From: Ruminococcus sp. | GTDB lineage: Bacteria; Bacillota; Clostridia; Oscillospirales; Ruminococcaceae | Assembly: GCA_017961625.1 (NCBI GenBank) | Contig: JAGCWY010000146.1 | Span: 1-14,935 of the forward strand | Reading direction: 5' to 3' | Length of the DNA stretch: 14,935 bases | In this document: positions 14,801 to 14,935 of the stretch, piece after piece | Numbering within the stretch: position 1 is the first letter of the stretch | Layout: the number at the start of each line of letters is the position of its first letter | Notes under the pieces: generated by a model | What the model was told of the DNA's origin: nothing | What the model saw: the letters and a program-made list of their open reading frames with translations, nothing else | The model's database searches: none | Program-made: the position numbers and the translations under genes

Positions 14801-14935
14801 AAGAAGTCACTCGGAGCAGAGCCTATACCGGAATCAGCAGGCAAGGCAACATTCGTACTTGCAGTTGAGGAAACAGGTAAAACACTCGAAGGTGTAACAG
14901 TTGGCGAAGGCGAGAAGGCAAAGACACTTACAGCT
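8855..14935 (+). CDS. Giant secreted CnaB-repeat surface protein with choice-of-anchor A region (3' end outside window)
   Basis: An uninterrupted frame of 2027 codons runs to the right edge without a stop. A signal peptide is clear: K-K-S-L-G-K-R, a hydrophobic core, and A-Y-A at 32-34 before the probable cut. Residues about 58-410 look like a choice-of-anchor A region. Residues about 419-625 are a CnaB domain, 630-1254 four divergent CnaB/SpaA-like modules, and 1255-2027 seven tandem modules. Modules carry a Lys near the start, a Glu in Y-x-L-x-E-T-x-A-P-x-G-Y, and an Asp or Asn at the last strand, the residues of self-formed isopeptide bonds known for this family. The product is likely a long stiff cell-surface stalk or adhesin. 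The sortase signal or other anchor, and any binding domain after the repeats, lie outside the window. It has its own promoter and no co-transcribed partner in view. Confidence 0.93.
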   Translation, partial: MKKSLGKRLISSVTSGVLAMTYVVPSFIGMQAYAAADGLPVINTPYEQTQWFRNNPLGIAGDFHLFAFDTIETTNTSAHINGNIATPNYIIGSNHGQLNTEGTGRILNVVRDSFVFKEGGDYEADAVKEGSKEFSLGKMSDFFFPENCELYVKKGEYIFGVGYVENEKSKLDYPQDASPYPYIRIDLPQSDSFFVKLQPGGDYKNSCYLAHTGNNLIDFESEKKNYENRSAKYAQFDDSYANLKFVENPDYSDDPSNQTPYLGTLTLNENGTNVLNFTADELDNYRNMKVENINFKDGQFYGDQTLVVNIDLKGKSEIIWTPEWTYESAYDPTYKLVDSEQSALSGTNIIYNFFNANSEGTKILYNYGEKLEPWGCVLAPDCEVVPNNMSGSIIANKITLTNQTHMAPFMNPVSENTSIKVSAKKTWSDGEDKHEDDEIEVTLYRSKKAGLRYVTDEADNINKFTDFVETVNDEAKTAVPITYEDGGTIKTVNSSVSAQTVTSKFGFGAETTIFYADTDEIVSSLPDGTYTFKKGEAEKFVITVADGYVDEISGPGIGFKEYETKTLSADNDWTATWDGLEKSDEDGHTYFYYAIEDDVPDGYKVSYTDNGVSGGNRTIGITNTGGTPDSKVKFVKYSDVMFANEDSEGVVLTSHAKELLEGAQFTLTAKDSGGAKLNSGVKSDLDDDMDADVKYSDTAITWTSTDKAIEFTGIPDGLYTLTETAPDGFQPIKATDIRIDGGKASVVTADTGASAKSTGESNSEITMVDESYAISVKKVDENGKAVQGAYLRLKGTSGESMKNVKAHDSQYFTSDGKGWGNKSGSNFHPYKFKGNEIKNISSDGKSFEWYSIGSEVVFTGLPEGTYSVEELTAPAGYVKDTVKTFTVKRTDGVLSADNDVIEFVNRKETVKISKGDMGSVIVDNAEFVLTKKDGSALGVLTTDDSSIDLSEKAVKSHDALNNTSGVTIKDLKSGQKYTIRGNTFRNVTVDGKEVSPSSQYTYEYSGAVLGTSLELKGIYSGTYTIEFEDGNIFTLSVEEGDLVPTVSYEKVLKLTDSGKALEFTGGSIDIIGLDNDDYILKETASPNGYTKVESEFGFTVKDGKVTVTDAKTTGTYKLSDDGKQLIILDDISKIEISKFYDKEGNTTPAGTTAGADMKLTFKKGSGKAIPAKKTGDALGEGESAEWNSKDANPKTFEGLYDGEYVLEETKAPQGYEKAAAKTFVIKDGVIVETDADKNVVSTRTSENLINTKQNTIILDKKALGATEIPESAGKVKFTLTAEDEDLDLSGVSINGGEALGTVTSTEPFDGNTVTFTGLKDGTYTLREDTAPLGYSVVSDFTFTVKDGKVTNVSAVTTGRTYIDEDGHIVVEDAPTISIDKTDLGGKMITDGEAEFTLTAKDTDGSLSGVKINDGEALGDVKSATFAGSSTKLEYLKDGKYSLKEDTAPAGYSTVSEFTFTIKNGLVTDVSTVTDGVTEKSEDGKKITVKDAPIINLDKLALGAEPIPESAGKATFVLTAEDEGKTLEGVKINGGDAVASGVKSVKVDGNNAKIEYLKDGKYSLEETVAPDGYTTVTKFTFTVKDGKVTDVSTVTDGKAYVDDKGHLVVEDRQTVVTLDKKALGAEPIPESAGKATFVLTAEDEGKNLDGVVVGEGEKAQTLTADDKSVTFDGNSAKFTGLKDGKYSLEETVAPDGYTTVTKFTFTVENGKVKDVSTVTDGKAYVDEDGHLVVEDKQSTITLDKLALGATPIPESAGKASFVLQIEEEGKTLEGVKVNGGTALGGVTKTEFKGNNTKFEGLKDGKYSLEETAAPEGYTTVTKFTFTVENGKVKDVSTVTDGKAYVDEDGHLVVEDAHTGIVIDKLALGAAPIPESAGKATFVLAVEETGKTLAGVKIDGGETLGEVTKTTFTGNNTQFTGLKDGKYSLEETAAPDGYTTVTKFTFTIKDGKVTDVSTVTDGKAYVDENGHLVVEDTKNTITLDKKSLGAEPIPESAGKATFVLAVEETGKTLEGVTVGEGEKAKTLTA
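9026..10085 (+). other. Choice-of-anchor A-type region of the surface protein
   Basis: Residues about 58-410. It opens with G-I-A-G-D-F-H-L-F-A-F-D and an H-I-N-G-N-I-A-T segment, and closes with G-C-V-L-A-P-D-C-E-V (near residue 376) and a GSIIANKITL stretch. These paired motifs are characteristic of choice-of-anchor A domains, which occur near the N-terminus of Gram-positive surface proteins whose C-terminal anchor varies. Function of the domain is not established. Assignment rests on motif recall without a profile search. Confidence 0.65.
10109..12616 (+). other. One CnaB domain plus four divergent CnaB/SpaA-like modules
   Basis: First, residues about 419-625: V-S-A-K-K-T-W-S-D-G opens and Y-Y-A-I-E-D-D-V-P-D-G-Y with I-G-I-T-N-T closes a CnaB domain, but about 100 residues are inserted in its middle. 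Then come modules at 10742-11164 (ends I-T-M-V-D-E), 11168-11575 (ends I-E-F-V-N-R), 11579-12247 (about 223 residues, ends L-I-I-L-D-D) and 12248-12616 (ends N-L-I-N-T). Each has the initial Lys and the E-box Glu. The closing residue alternates between Asp and Asn, so both Lys-Asp and Lys-Asn isopeptide types are predicted in one chain. These modules are much less alike than the repeats that follow. Confidence 0.75.
12617..14935 (+). repeat. Seven tandem CnaB modules, 118-124 residues each (last one partial)
   Basis: Module starts, at the T-I-x-L-D-K strand: 12617, 12977, 13331, 13694, 14066, 14426 and 14786. Spacings are 360, 354, 363, 372, 360 and 360 nt, always whole codons. Common elements are L-D-K-x-x-L-G-A, P-I-P-E-S-A-G-K-A-T-F, L-K-D-G-K-Y-S-L-E-E-T, A-P-D-G-Y-T-T-V-T-K-F-T-F-T and a final G-H-L-V-V-E-D. 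The second module is the most divergent: it lacks the P-I-P-E-S-A-G-K segment and ends I-T-V-K-D. Modules 3-7 are close to identical over long stretches, which suggests recent expansion by unequal recombination. Confidence 0.92.
13361..13790 (+). repeat. 67-nt identical block shared by modules 3 and 4
   Basis: Bases 13361-13427 and 13724-13790 are identical over 67 nt, including synonymous positions, at exactly one module spacing (363 nt). Flanking bases differ at once on both sides. Other module pairs share the protein motif with synonymous changes, so this pair reflects recent duplication or gene conversion. Confidence 0.85.

Noticed and set aside
12617..14935. Regular repeats considered as a CRISPR array
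   Set aside because: The period of about 360 nt is in whole codons inside one open frame and the modules are protein domains; there are no short direct repeats with unique spacers.

Overview
The window reads as a piece of chromosome from an anaerobic Gram-positive Clostridia-type bacterium, most like Ruminococcus or a relative. This rests on moderate GC content, strong AGGAGG-type ribosome sites, an ECF-type vitamin transporter component, and a giant secreted protein with a choice-of-anchor A region and CnaB modules. The genus is an inference; no 16S or ribosomal marker is present.

Region 1 (1-6822, minus strand) is one operon behind a good sigma-A promoter (-35 TTGACA, 17-nt spacer, -10 TAAGAT; 6851-6879). 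In transcription order it encodes a FabD-like malonyl acyltransferase, an acyl carrier protein, a crotonase-fold enoyl hydratase, a hotdog thioesterase, then a 484-nt stretch without a convincing gene, then a 3-hydroxyacyl-CoA dehydrogenase homologue, a FabF-like ketosynthase, a MIF-family tautomerase and an alpha/beta hydrolase with a cysteine nucleophile. A further gene probably starts at the left edge. Several junctions are translationally coupled (TAATG, ATGA). Together they look like a small discrete fatty-acid/polyketide-type assembly line: AT loads an extender unit on ACP, KS condenses, and the beta-keto group is processed by enzymes of beta-oxidation type (HAD plus crotonase) in place of FabG/FabZ. 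The thioesterase or hydrolase then releases the product and a tautomerase may adjust it. I do not recognise a named pathway with this gene set, so it is the best candidate for an undescribed system here.

Region 2 (6823-8854) holds the operon promoter, a rho-independent terminator (7119-7148), and a minus-strand ECF S-component-like membrane protein (7153-8346) with a roughly 115-residue beta-rich domain inserted before its last transmembrane segment. A divergent intergenic region follows, with three consecutive inverted repeats and a strong plus-strand promoter (8724-8752).

Region 3 (8855 to the right edge, plus strand) is a single open reading frame of 2027 codons with no stop in the window. 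It has a signal peptide, a choice-of-anchor A-type region, one CnaB domain with an insertion, four divergent CnaB/SpaA-like modules, and then seven near-identical tandem CnaB modules of 118-124 residues, the seventh cut by the window end. The modules carry the Lys-Glu-Asp/Asn residues expected for self-formed isopeptide bonds. In most of them the last strand resembles the SpyTag strand of streptococcal CnaB2. This is a long protease-resistant surface stalk or adhesin; its C-terminal anchor lies outside the window.
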